Positions 16,401 through 24,746 of a stretch of DNA of 64,000 nucleotides are shown here, piece by piece (position 1 is the stretch's first letter; each line of letters begins with the position of its first letter). The notes under the pieces are model-generated. The model saw only the letters and a list, made by a program, of their open reading frames with translations. It made no database searches and was not told the DNA's origin. Source of the DNA: Limiplasma sp034927815 (GTDB taxonomy: Bacteria; Bacillota; Clostridia; Christensenellales; Aristaeellaceae). The stretch covers positions 98,518-162,517 of the forward strand of contig JAYFPK010000004.1 in assembly GCA_034927815.1 (NCBI GenBank), in the 5' to 3' direction. Both the position numbers and the translations under genes were made by a program.

Positions 16401-19400
16401 CCGGCAGGGCGTAGCGCTCCGCCAGCGCGGCGGGGGTATCCTGGGGGGAGGCCAGCAAGGTGGAGAAGATGAACTGCACCTGCCCCCCTACGGGGAGCAC
16501 AAACTGGGCCCGCAGGCTGGCGCAGGGCTCGATGACCGCCCCCACCACGTCCGCCATGGCGCTGATGGGCATCTCCAGGGCCCGGGGGTTGAGAATGGTG
16601 TTGCCCCTGCCGATGAACAGGGTGCGGTCCGTCTGCACATGGCAGCCGTTCAGGGCGCTGTCCGTGCCCAAGGTGTGCATCAGCCGCAGGGACTCCTGGC
16701 CCGCCTTGCGGGGGCGGCGGACGGCCATTACGCCGTATTTGCCGATCCGGGAGGTTTCAATGAACAGGTTTTGAAAGGCGGGGTGGGCGCTGTCCTCCCG
16801 CTGGGAGGACAGGGCGAGCTCCAGGTAGCTGCACACCTCCAGCATCCTCTCGGCGGAGGATTCGTTTTTCAGCGTCAGGTGATGGAGCACGGTGCCGTCC
16901 AGGGGATTCACGAAGATGCGCAGCGTGGAGTGGACGTGGAAGCGGCTGCGGGTAAACACCGCCTGGGCGGTTTGAAACTCGGTGGAGCCCCCCAGGAGGG
17001 GGTCCGTGGCGAACCAATGGATGCCCGACTGGGAATCCCGCAGATACAGCCGCATGCCGCTGGGAATGCGGCACTGCTCCCTAAAGCGGGTGAGCATGAT
17101 CCCATCCCGGCTGATGTAGCCGCCGCCCTGGGCGTCGATCAGCACGGTGGTGCCCCCGCCGTGCAGGATGTGGGCGTCAATGGGAAAGGAGAGGGGATAT
17201 GCCTGCCGCTGGCTGTGAAGGGGATCGTAGGCCGGCTCTGTGGAGGCCCGCTTGAGGGGACGGCGGATGACGCCCCGGCCCTGCTGGGGCTTTTCCTCCA
17301 AAAGCAGGGCGTGGGCCTGGGCCCTTGGCAGGTCGGAAAACAGCCGCCCGATGTAGCCGTCGTACAGGGCGTTGCACAGGGCGGCCAAAATCATGCCCTG
17401 ATGATGGGACATGTGGCTGCGCACGATGCGGAAATCGTGCCTCTGGCCGATGCGCTGCTTGTGGAAATCCGCGGCCTCAAACATCCCCAGAGGCCCGGAG
17501 AGCCCCAGGGATTTCATCCGCTGCAGGTTGCGGAAGACCCGGCGGGTATCCAGGGGCAAGGAGAGAAGGGAGGCGTAGGGGGCGACGACATCCTGGCTCC
17601 TGGTGGGGTCCAGGGCCAAGGAGGGGATGCCGAAGGCCTTGTATTGGTAATACAGGTTCGGGTCAAAGGCGTAATAGCCGCTTTCGCTGATGCCGAACAC
17701 CCCGTTGAGCCGCCTGCGCTGCTGCTCCCTCAGGGCCTGGAGGCAGGCGTGGTACAGCAGCGTTCCCTTTACGGGAGGCAGAAAGAGCAAGGGCATCATG
17801 TACTCGAACATCGTGCCGCTGTAACTGACCAAGGTCTGGCCCCGGGCGGTGCGGGTCATGCCCCGGCCCAGGCGGTACCAATGCTTCACGGGCACGGCCC
17901 CGGTGCAGATGGCCACAAAGCTCAAAAGCCGGGATTCGCTTGCCAGCAGGTCATAGTGGCTCAGGCGGTCCAGGGGCTTTTCCGGATGCAGGCCGATGAA
18001 AAAGAGCTCGGCGTCGGAATCATAGAGCATGCCAAAGGGCATGTCATAGGCCAGCGCGTCCAGGCGGGCGCTGATCTCGTGGTTGGAGGGAGAGAGCCGG
18101 GGAAAGAGGGTGCGGACCCCCTGGGCGCAGCAAAGCAGGCACGCCGCCAGGTTGCCGCTGTCGATGGAGGAGATGAACAAAGGGCGCAGAGGCAGAAGGT
18201 TGCGGGTATCATACCAGTTGTAGAAATGCCCCTTCCATTTGGGCAGCGCTTCCAGCACATCCAAAGTCTGGGAGATGCGCTCTGCCATATCGTCCGGGGG
18301 GATCAGGCCCATCTTCTCGGCGGCGATCAAAGACACCAGGTACAGCCCGATGTTGGTGGGGGAGGTCCGGTGGGACACGCCCTTGTTGGGCTCGATCTGC
18401 ACATTGTCCGGGGGCAGAAAATGCTCCTGCTCCGTGACCACGGTGTCAAAGAAAAGCCAGGTGGAGGAGGCCAGGCGCTTGAGCTCCTCCCGCATGTACT
18501 CGGTCATGTATTGGGGCTGGCGGTAGGGCTGCTCCCAGGCGGGGAGAAAGATCAAAAACAGGCTCCACAGCCCGCCCAGCGCAATGCCCAGGGGAAAGAG
18601 GGGACGCAGCAGGATGGACAGGCCCCCCAGGGCGAACCCGGCCCCCATGTTCATGTAGAAGAACTCCATGGAGGGCTTGGCTGTGGGCTTGCTGAGCTGG
18701 GCGGCGGTGGTCCATTGCAGCAGGTTGCGCCGGGAGACGAACAGGCGGTAAAGGGTGCGGGCGATGGCGTCCCCCTGCATCGCGGCCTCGCAGGGCAGCA
18801 TCAAAAGCCGGGTGGCCATGCTGCCCAAGGAGGCCAGGGAGAGGGGAAAGAGGGGTACCAGCTCCGTGGAGAGCAAGGTGAGGATCAGCAGTAAGGGCAT
18901 GCGCAGCACCACGGCATAGAAGATCAATATTATTTTGGCCGGGGCCACCAGGCTGCGCAACAGGTTCTGCCAGATTTTGTGCTTGCCCAGGGCGTCCAGC
19001 CTGGCCTTGGGAGCCCGGGCGGAAGCCGGGAAATAGGGGAATACGTAGGGAAGGAGCTGCCAATCCCCCCGGGTCCAGCGGTTCAAGCGCAGCAAAAAGC
19101 CCTTCAGGGCGGCGGGCTGCCCGTCGTACAAAGTGATATCGGTGGCTACGGCGCAGCCGGTAAGCTCCCCCTCCAGGAGGTCATGGCTTAAAATGGCCCC
19201 GGGAATCAGCATGCCATCCGTGCCTTGCAAAAAGCCCTTGGGGTCGATGATGCCCTTGCCCACAAAGGAGCCGCGGCCATGGCAGTCCTGCATCAGGTCC
19301 GAGGAGAGGGCGTTGTAGGGATCGGAGCCTCCCGGCCCGCCCAAAAACAGGGATAGGTAGCTGCCCACCGTATGGGTGGCCACCTCCATGCGGGGCTGCA

Positions 19401-21288
19401 AAATGCTGATGCCCCGCATGGCCCCCTGGTGCTCCCGGCGCTGCTGGAGGGGGTGGAGCATCGCGCCCACCATCCTCAGGGCGCTGCCGGGGGGCAAAAC
19501 GGTATCGCTGTCCAGGGTGATGACATAGCGGTACTGCCCCTGGAGGGCGGAGCGGGGGCAGGAGCAATAGGTGAAGGTGTCCTCGATGGGCCTGCCGTCA
19601 ATGATGCGCAGCAAGGTTTCCAGGCCGCCCCGCTTGCGCTCCCGGCTCATGTAAACGCTGTCCCGGGCGTTGAACACCCTGGCCCGCTGCATGTACAAAA
19701 AGGGATGGCCGCTGTCCTCCCCCAGGGCCCGCACCGCCGCCGCCGCCGTGGATACGATGTCCTCGTCCGTGCCCAAGGTGCCGGTGAGGCTGTCCTGATA
19801 GTCCCCCAGGAGCAGGAAATGCAGCCGGGGGTCCGGGTTGGCCTGATGCAGCACGGACAGGTGCTTTACCATGGCCAGGGCATGCTCCTTGTCGGTAAGC
19901 AAGGTAGGGCAGACCACCAATGTCTGCTGGTCCGCCGCCAGCTGCTCCACCAGCAGCCTGGGCACCATCTTGGGGCTCACCCACCGGTGGCACAGGCGGG
20001 TGGTGAGCTGCTGAAAGGGGTACACGAACACGATTCCCAGGGGAAGCAGAAGAAAGGGGGATATGCCCCAAAGCCACCCCAACGCCATCACCCCAAAGAA
20101 AATCAGCCAGCAGGCCGCCCTGTACAGGCTCAGGGCGTGGGTGGAGGCGAACAGGTGGAGCCTGGCCCAGAGGGTACGGGCGTTGAGATGCTCAAAGAGC
20201 AGCGGCCTGCCCTCATCCAGCAGATAATACCCCACATGGCTTTCCACAGGATCGCCGCCGCTGCTGGCTAAGGAAAGGACGGCGGCGCACACTGCCAGCT
20301 CCTTGCGCTCCGTAAGGCGGCTGATGCGAACCACCCGGCTGCGGTAATAGGAGCGGCTTTCCGCGTCCATCAAAGGGTAGACGGGGTCCCTGGACAGCTC
20401 GTCATGGACCTGGCTCATGCTCTCGCAGAGCTTATGCCAGGGCAAATTGGACACCACCCGCAAAGAGGTGATGGCGTTGCCTACCCACAGGCGGTTTTCC
20501 GTCTGCCGGTCATGCTCCAGCTGGGCCAGCCGCTCGGTCTGATGGTTCAGGGAGGCGATGTGCTTGTCCAGCCAGGCCACGGCGGAGGGCTCCTCGCTGG
20601 TGCGCAAAATGGAGAGGAGGTGCTCCAAAAAGGTGGTGCTGTGCTTATATGCTTCAAAGCGGCGCATGGCGGCGGTTTCGCGCTTTTGCCGCAGATCCTT
20701 GGCGAACAGGTCCGCGGCCCCGAACTCCTGCTGCTGGCGGGTGCACAAATGGATCATCTCATGAAGGATGCCCAAAAGCGCCGCCTTCAGGGCCAGGGGC
20801 AGGCAGTTGACCTCATTGACGGTCATGGGCTCGCGCTGCTGCCAGGAGGCCACGGCCTTGCGCAGGGACTCCACCTGGATGTCCCCGTTGCTGTGGCCCA
20901 CCAATTCCTTGGCAAAGCGAAAGATCCGCACCTCTCCTCCGTTGTCCTTGGGCAGCAAGGGCGCGGCTTTGAGATCCAGCTCCAGGGAGGCCGTCATTTC
21001 CTGCAAAAAGCGGCCGTTGTCGCTAAGCCAGCTGGCGGCGGGCAAAAGCTCGTCCTGGGGATAGCGGTTCAGCAGGCTGATGGAGCGCAGGATGGTCTGC
21101 TGCATCCGGGCGGGGACGCGAATACGCCCCTGGCCCCGCTGGTCCCCCCGGGTGGCCAAAGCGCCGATGTGGGCGATGAGCTCATCCTCCAGCAGCACAT
21201 CCCGATAGGAAACCACCGGTTGCCTGCGTACGCCCCTTGCCAGCAGGAACAGGATTGCGAGGCCTAAACCCGAGACGATCCATTGCAT
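13444..21288 (-). CDS. Cyclic beta-1,2-glucan synthase homologue (NdvB/Cgs-type)
   Basis: Giant membrane enzyme of 2614 residues. In Cgs/NdvB, UDP-glucose is polymerised by the GT84 domain, the glucan is cyclised, and the GH94 domain trims chain length. Seen here: an N-terminal helix (1-20), membrane helices near 385-440, and a GT84 part with LDSD near 592 and RWTRGDWQ further on. More membrane helices follow, then a glycoamylase-like domain (about 945-1310, with RSHMSHHQGM), a GT36-associated region, and a C-terminal GH94 part with GDWNDGMN near 2303. I start at the ATG at 21288, which has GGAGG eight bases upstream; an ATG 20 codons earlier has none. Canonical Cgs is about 2800 residues, so this is full-length. 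Product linkage is inferred from the family. Confidence 0.88.
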   Translation of the reverse strand: MQWIVSGLGLAILFLLARGVRRQPVVSYRDVLLEDELIAHIGALATRGDQRGQGRIRVPARMQQTILRSISLLNRYPQDELLPAASWLSDNGRFLQEMTASLELDLKAAPLLPKDNGGEVRIFRFAKELVGHSNGDIQVESLRKAVASWQQREPMTVNEVNCLPLALKAALLGILHEMIHLCTRQQQEFGAADLFAKDLRQKRETAAMRRFEAYKHSTTFLEHLLSILRTSEEPSAVAWLDKHIASLNHQTERLAQLEHDRQTENRLWVGNAITSLRVVSNLPWHKLCESMSQVHDELSRDPVYPLMDAESRSYYRSRVVRISRLTERKELAVCAAVLSLASSGGDPVESHVGYYLLDEGRPLLFEHLNARTLWARLHLFASTHALSLYRAACWLIFFGVMALGWLWGISPFLLLPLGIVFVYPFQQLTTRLCHRWVSPKMVPRLLVEQLAADQQTLVVCPTLLTDKEHALAMVKHLSVLHQANPDPRLHFLLLGDYQDSLTGTLGTDEDIVSTAAAAVRALGEDSGHPFLYMQRARVFNARDSVYMSRERKRGGLETLLRIIDGRPIEDTFTYCSCPRSALQGQYRYVITLDSDTVLPPGSALRMVGAMLHPLQQRREHQGAMRGISILQPRMEVATHTVGSYLSLFLGGPGGSDPYNALSSDLMQDCHGRGSFVGKGIIDPKGFLQGTDGMLIPGAILSHDLLEGELTGCAVATDITLYDGQPAALKGFLLRLNRWTRGDWQLLPYVFPYFPASARAPKARLDALGKHKIWQNLLRSLVAPAKIILIFYAVVLRMPLLLILTLLSTELVPLFPLSLASLGSMATRLLMLPCEAAMQGDAIARTLYRLFVSRRNLLQWTTAAQLSKPTAKPSMEFFYMNMGAGFALGGLSILLRPLFPLGIALGGLWSLFLIFLPAWEQPYRQPQYMTEYMREELKRLASSTWLFFDTVVTEQEHFLPPDNVQIEPNKGVSHRTSPTNIGLYLVSLIAAEKMGLIPPDDMAERISQTLDVLEALPKWKGHFYNWYDTRNLLPLRPLFISSIDSGNLAACLLCCAQGVRTLFPRLSPSNHEISARLDALAYDMPFGMLYDSDAELFFIGLHPEKPLDRLSHYDLLASESRLLSFVAICTGAVPVKHWYRLGRGMTRTARGQTLVSYSGTMFEYMMPLLFLPPVKGTLLYHACLQALREQQRRRLNGVFGISESGYYAFDPNLYYQYKAFGIPSLALDPTRSQDVVAPYASLLSLPLDTRRVFRNLQRMKSLGLSGPLGMFEAADFHKQRIGQRHDFRIVRSHMSHHQGMILAALCNALYDGYIGRLFSDLPRAQAHALLLEEKPQQGRGVIRRPLKRASTEPAYDPLHSQRQAYPLSFPIDAHILHGGGTTVLIDAQGGGYISRDGIMLTRFREQCRIPSGMRLYLRDSQSGIHWFATDPLLGGSTEFQTAQAVFTRSRFHVHSTLRIFVNPLDGTVLHHLTLKNESSAERMLEVCSYLELALSSQREDSAHPAFQNLFIETSRIGKYGVMAVRRPRKAGQESLRLMHTLGTDSALNGCHVQTDRTLFIGRGNTILNPRALEMPISAMADVVGAVIEPCASLRAQFVLPVGGQVQFIFSTLLASPQDTPAALAERYALPESALKVYELARTQGLVTARYLGLDPALHNAISRLCGSLCYTGQPHQSVGLHPGALPLRELWGLSVSGDLPILLVICEDAQDLSLVRHLLKAHAFFRLSGLWIDLIIVSDQVAGYAHPLRDLLSDLMQSSHSRELIGKDGGLHLLERQSLSAEVFALLESSARLILRTSKGGIVDQLKTLLVSVKPQNPEDAKPSGVWQPSPPPAQTLLFDNGYGGFSPEQGDYVINLPPGKSTPAPWSNVLASPTFGSLASESGLVFTYADNSHKTRLTRWPNDSVSSYGEENFFLKDKSGRLLWSVTRWPLGQNLHCQVTHSPGMTLYESHGYGIGQKLTCFTDGELPLGVRVLQLKNDDVAERTLELFYTCVFALTNHPTEEQLTATYREGGVVYAQNPAASGVACIAMVNPQPSLTTTMSCGAFQGLSGLAPLALSSPGALPSDMGNVGVVSHTFLLKPGETMVFTLALGFASSQEALDQALGVLAQEGASQRLHRIKIYWEERLGALRVDLPDPALSLMLNRWLPYQVRAARLFARAGFYQAGGAYGFRDQLQDMLSLLYTDPQIVRGHLLLCAAHQFEEGDVQHWWHPPQYGVRTRITDDLLFLPFVTALYVQITGDSGILGEVVPYLHGEPLRENQREHLYEPEVSELAEPLLAHCLKAIDRVAFGSHGLPLMGGGDWNDGMNAVGGENGESVWLGMFYCEVLRRIMPCLDPETARTLAQRRHKVLQMIDQHAWDGSWYLRAWYDDGEPLGGCQSSECRIDALPQCWAVLCGVSRERSAIAMDHLWRLLYERDIGILKLFTPPFNGLEQPGYIAGYLPGIRENGGQYTHVVPWAVAALHQLGNDAQAWELALAALPVNHARTRQQAGRYRVEPYVMAADIYSHPQQRGRGGWTWYTGSASWMYYTILEQLLGFQKIGNSLRLRPCLPQGWDDLTLTYRYGSTTYHLHATLECPFPMADGEQLKEGRLMLVDDGRIHEATFPIRVAEPLG

Positions 21289-21383
21289 TGCGCAAACCTC
21301 CGCTATTGTGTGCGGGTAGTGTGCGCAAAGGCTTGACTTTGCATGCATGGGGTGAAAGCGGGGGATTCTTGATACGGCGGCGC

Positions 21384-21414
21384 AAAAAAACGGACCTCCC
21401 TTTGGCGGCCCGTT
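21384..21414 (-). terminator. Intrinsic terminator after the secreted Ig/OB protein pair
   Basis: Read on the minus strand, ACGGGCCGCC pairs across a short A-rich loop with GGAGGTCCGT (one mismatch), followed by TTTTTT. It lies just after the stop at 21438 and would separate the secreted-protein genes from the glucan synthase. Confidence 0.65.
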
Positions 21415-21437
21415 TGGAAAGGGTCAAATCCCCGCGC

Positions 21438-22961
21438 CTATTCCACGGAGGCGAACATCAAAAGCTCAAAGCAGGGGTATGTGGCGTTGGTTTCGTCCCC
21501 CTCGCTGGGCAAGGACATGCCCACGCAGGTGCCGTACATCCACACCTGGGTTCCCACAGCCATGGTGGGCTCCTCGTCGCAGGTAACCAGAATCACGCTG
21601 CTGTACTCCTCGCCCCGCTTGGTAAGGGCCATTTGGGCGATGTACTCGTCCCCGGCCTTGGTGACGTTCAGCAGGTAGCACTTGTAGCCCATGATCCGGC
21701 CTTCATAGGCCTCGATTTTTTTCTTCAAGGCGGCATAGCCGGGTTTGATGGCCTGGCGCTTGATATCCTTGAGGATATCCGCCTCGGACCACTGGCGGGT
21801 AAAGCTGTGGGTGATGCGCCTGTCCGCCAGGCCCTTTTTGGAGAAAACAAGCACCAGGTCATAGGGGCCTTCCGTGGAGGTGTCCAGGTCCACCTTGAAC
21901 TTGCCCGCGGCGGTGACCCGTTTGGTCATGATGGGCTCGTTGTTGATAAAGACCTGGATGCTGGCCCCGGGCTCGGAGGTGCCCAGAAGCGTCAGCTCCG
22001 AGGTGGTCACCGCCTCGGGCAGGGGCGTGGTGAGGTTCACGGTGAGCAACGTGCGCTGGTAGGTGACGGGGAAGGCCAGCTCCTTCACGTCCTCCCCCAT
22101 GTACTCCCCGGTGATGGTGATCATGAAGACCCCTTCCTTGGGCAGCTGCACAGGCATCTTGAACTTGCCGGAGGAGCCGGCCTGGGCCTCCACCAAGGTG
22201 GGGGTGGGGGAGCTGAGGCCCATGATGACCGCGGTGAGCTTCACGTCCTTGGCGGCGGTGCCTTCGATGGTGAATTCGGAACTGTTGGTCTCCGCCGGAG
22301 GCTCCTTGGTGATGTTGATTTTCGCGCTGGCCGCGGGGGGCAGCGGCAATACTTCCGCAAAGTGGAAGCTGTTCCAGATTTTATTCAGGGCGGTGTTGTC
22401 CTTGTTGGTGGGAGAGCGCCCGTAGATTTGCATGTCGAAGGTGACCTCGTATCCGTTGCGGATGGTGCGGCGCATCAGCCCCCGGTGGAGAATCTCGCCG
22501 CCCCCCCGCCGGACGTAGCGCAGGATCAAAAAGCGCCCTTCCGGGGTGTTTTTCCAGTCCGCGCTGGAAAAGTCATACCCCTGGTCCAAAAAATCGTTGT
22601 CCGGGTAATGAGAGAGGCGGTATCCCCCCCGGACGCTGTCCTCCTGCTCGTTGACGTCGAAGATATTCTGGGCTTGGTCCGTCTGCAAGGCGGTGAGCTC
22701 CATGCAAGCGTCATAATCCACCGTCCAGCATTGCAGCAAAACCCCCCGCTTGATGAAATCGTTGGAGACCTCCTCAATGGAAAGCCCCCGGGATTCCAGC
22801 CAGTCCGCGTTTTGAGGCAGGTTTTCCCCGGTCAGCACGATGTAGCTGTCCGGGATTTCAACGGTGGCCTGGAGCGCGTCAAACACATGCGTCTGGGCAA
22901 GGGCTGCGCCCCATGCCAAGGTCAGGGATAACACCAGTACGCCGAAAAGGAGCTTTCGCAT
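21438..22961 (-). CDS. Secreted protein with Ig-like repeats and C-terminal OB-like module
   Basis: An exported protein of 507 residues with a clear signal peptide (about 1-23, ending AALAQ). A first domain of about 180 residues follows. Then come two beta-sandwich, Ig-like segments (about 210-300 and 305-390, containing FTIEGTA and LTLLGTSEPGASIQVFIN). The last 110 residues start KKIEAYEGR and look like an OB-type barrel. No enzyme motif and no sortase signal is visible. It starts at the ATG at 22961, where the signal peptide begins. Upstream by 28 nt lies a second protein of the same three-part design, so the pair is a tandem duplication. Its function is unknown; an extracellular binding or scaffold role is inference. 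Confidence 0.65.
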   Translation of the reverse strand: MRKLLFGVLVLSLTLAWGAALAQTHVFDALQATVEIPDSYIVLTGENLPQNADWLESRGLSIEEVSNDFIKRGVLLQCWTVDYDACMELTALQTDQAQNIFDVNEQEDSVRGGYRLSHYPDNDFLDQGYDFSSADWKNTPEGRFLILRYVRRGGGEILHRGLMRRTIRNGYEVTFDMQIYGRSPTNKDNTALNKIWNSFHFAEVLPLPPAASAKINITKEPPAETNSSEFTIEGTAAKDVKLTAVIMGLSSPTPTLVEAQAGSSGKFKMPVQLPKEGVFMITITGEYMGEDVKELAFPVTYQRTLLTVNLTTPLPEAVTTSELTLLGTSEPGASIQVFINNEPIMTKRVTAAGKFKVDLDTSTEGPYDLVLVFSKKGLADRRITHSFTRQWSEADILKDIKRQAIKPGYAALKKKIEAYEGRIMGYKCYLLNVTKAGDEYIAQMALTKRGEEYSSVILVTCDEEPTMAVGTQVWMYGTCVGMSLPSEGDETNATYPCFELLMFASVE

Positions 22962-22989
22962 GGTGACACCATCCTTTGTGGTCAAGGTC

Positions 22990-24534
22990 TTAAGGGATCA
23001 GGGAAAGGAGAACCAAAGAGGGAAATTCCCCGGAAAGCCAAGGGGTCTGGAGGGATTCCTTGCCACCGGACAGGGTGCCCAGAAGGTCAATTTCCTCCCC
23101 CAGACGGATGTCCAGCAGGTCCGGGCAAAGGCAGGCCAGGGTTTCCCCCTGGGCCGTGGACAGCAGGAACAAAGGCTGCCCCAGGAGGTTGGCCAGGGCC
23201 GCCACCGTGCCCTGGTAGCGGACGGTGCGCCCCTCATAGGCGGAGGGCTTGGCAAGCAGCTTATCATACGCCACGGCTTTCACGCTTCCCTCCAGGGAGG
23301 CAAGCTCCTGGGCGTCGCCGATGGCCCGCAGCAAGGATACTTCCACGTCCGCCCGGCGGTAGCCTGGGGAGAGGGTGCGGAGGGTGAAGGAGTTTTCCCC
23401 GAGCTTTTTTAGCAGCACCTTGTAGCGGAACCGGCCGTCCTCCCCCACGGGGATCAGGTCCGTTCCCGTGCGGCGCAAAAGCTGCACCTTGGAGCCTGGG
23501 AGGGTGATCCCCTCCAGGAACACATGGTCCGCCTTCACGGTGCCGGAGGCCTGGGCCAGCGCCAAGGGAGAGGGCTGCCACCGGAGCGCCAGGGAGCAGG
23601 AGGCGGTGGAAACGTCCTCCCCCTGGGAGGCGGTCACCGTCAGCTCGTTTACGGCGTCCGGCTCCAGGTTCTTCATGGTGAAGGAAAAAGCGCCGCTCTC
23701 GTCCGCCTGGAAGCGGGAGGAGGTCCGGCCGTTGAGGGTATACTTCAAAGAAGCCTTGGGGGCGGTGGCGCCGGAAACCTCCCACAGGGTGGTGCCTACC
23801 ACGGAGGGGATGGGGGAAAGCACCAGCGGCAGATTTCCCACCTTGTAGGCAACCTGCGCCTCCTGCTCCGTCAGCGCCGGCAAGGGGGGCAGCGCCAAAG
23901 GCCCGCTTTGGGAAGCCTCGCCGGAATCCCGGGCGGCGGCCCCCAGCAGGATCATGCGCCTGGCGGCGGAAAAGAGGGCCTCCCGGTCCGCCTGGGCGGG
24001 CTCCCGGCCAAAAACGTCGGTTTGGAAGGAATATACCTTGCCCAAATACAAGGTGGAAAGAGACAGCGTGTTCAGGGGGAGCCCCTGCTCCTGTTCCCGG
24101 GGCTGGGGGGAGAGAAGCGCAAAGCCCGGAAGGTCCTCAGTCCAGGAGGCGGAAAGGCCGCTGCCCTGGGGGGCCAGCAGCGCCAAAAGCTCTTCCCGGG
24201 CCATGCCCTGGGGAGATAGCTGCCCGGAGGCGCCCGGAGGCGGATCGGAGATGCGCAAGGAAACCTGGGTCCCCTGGCTGGTGAGAATAATGCAGTAAAG
24301 CTGGTCGCTTTCCATGGCGGAGAGGACCGTGGCCTCGTCCGCCCCCAGCAAGGCCAGGGCCTCCTGGGGAACCGAGCTTCGGGTGACGCACACTTCCCCC
24401 TGGGCCGGATAGTACCGCAGCCCGGCCTGCTCCAAGGAAACGGCTTCCTGGGCCAGCGCCGGGGCGCTGCAACCCAGCCAGGCGGCCACGCCCAGAAGGC
24501 ATAGGACTCCTATTCCATTGGGTCGGCAACGCAT
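22990..24534 (-). CDS. Secreted protein with Ig-like repeats and OB-like module, paralogue of the next gene
   Basis: An exported protein of 514 residues. The signal peptide spans about 1-29 (ending APALAQ). A variable domain of about 200 residues follows, then two Ig-like segments (WEVSGATAPKASLKYTLN and VFLEGITLPGSKVQLLRR). The C-terminal barrel begins PSAYEGRTVRYQGTV and ends near the C terminus. The YEGR start of that barrel and the TAAKD/GTxxPGSxV-type strands recur in the downstream protein. I chose the ATG at 24534, which directly precedes the signal peptide and has GGAGAGGAG upstream. A strong promoter lies about 60 nt before it. No known family is recognised. Confidence 0.62.
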   Translation of the reverse strand: MRCRPNGIGVLCLLGVAAWLGCSAPALAQEAVSLEQAGLRYYPAQGEVCVTRSSVPQEALALLGADEATVLSAMESDQLYCIILTSQGTQVSLRISDPPPGASGQLSPQGMAREELLALLAPQGSGLSASWTEDLPGFALLSPQPREQEQGLPLNTLSLSTLYLGKVYSFQTDVFGREPAQADREALFSAARRMILLGAAARDSGEASQSGPLALPPLPALTEQEAQVAYKVGNLPLVLSPIPSVVGTTLWEVSGATAPKASLKYTLNGRTSSRFQADESGAFSFTMKNLEPDAVNELTVTASQGEDVSTASCSLALRWQPSPLALAQASGTVKADHVFLEGITLPGSKVQLLRRTGTDLIPVGEDGRFRYKVLLKKLGENSFTLRTLSPGYRRADVEVSLLRAIGDAQELASLEGSVKAVAYDKLLAKPSAYEGRTVRYQGTVAALANLLGQPLFLLSTAQGETLACLCPDLLDIRLGEEIDLLGTLSGGKESLQTPWLSGEFPSLVLLSLIP

Positions 24535-24593
24535 CACGCGCAAGCTCCTCTCCAAGGATTTGCATGAACCATCGCTGGGCAATGCTACCATTG

Positions 24594-24622
24594 ATTGTAC
24601 CACAAGGGGTATTCCCGCGCAA
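24594..24622 (-). promoter_or_regulatory. Sigma-A-type promoter for the secreted protein pair
   Basis: On the minus strand TTGCGC (24622-24617), a 17-nt spacer and TACAAT (24599-24594) lead to the signal-peptide ATG at 24534 with a leader of about 50 nt. Confidence 0.6.
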
Positions 24623-24672
24623 GGCGAGGATGTAACATCTTGCCGGGGCTCTATACCCCCGGGCGCTTCGGC

Positions 24673-24701
24673 TTGATGTTTTGCGGCGGGCGTGATATCA
24701 T
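24673..24701 (+). promoter_or_regulatory. Sigma-A-type promoter for the double-GNAT gene
   Basis: TTGATG (24673-24678), 17-nt spacer, TATCAT (24696-24701). It is divergent from the secreted-protein promoter about 50 nt away and lies 46 nt before the GNAT ATG. Confidence 0.55.
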
Positions 24702-24746
24702 AACAAATCGTATCAGAGACTGAAAGCAAGGAGCGTCAAAGGGCCC

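Noticed and set aside
13486..18894. Very long plus-strand open frames (912 and 881 codons) opposite the glucan synthase
   Set aside because: They are antisense to a protein with clear domains, have low-complexity Gly/Gln/His/Val-rich translations and no recognisable family; high third-position GC explains them.
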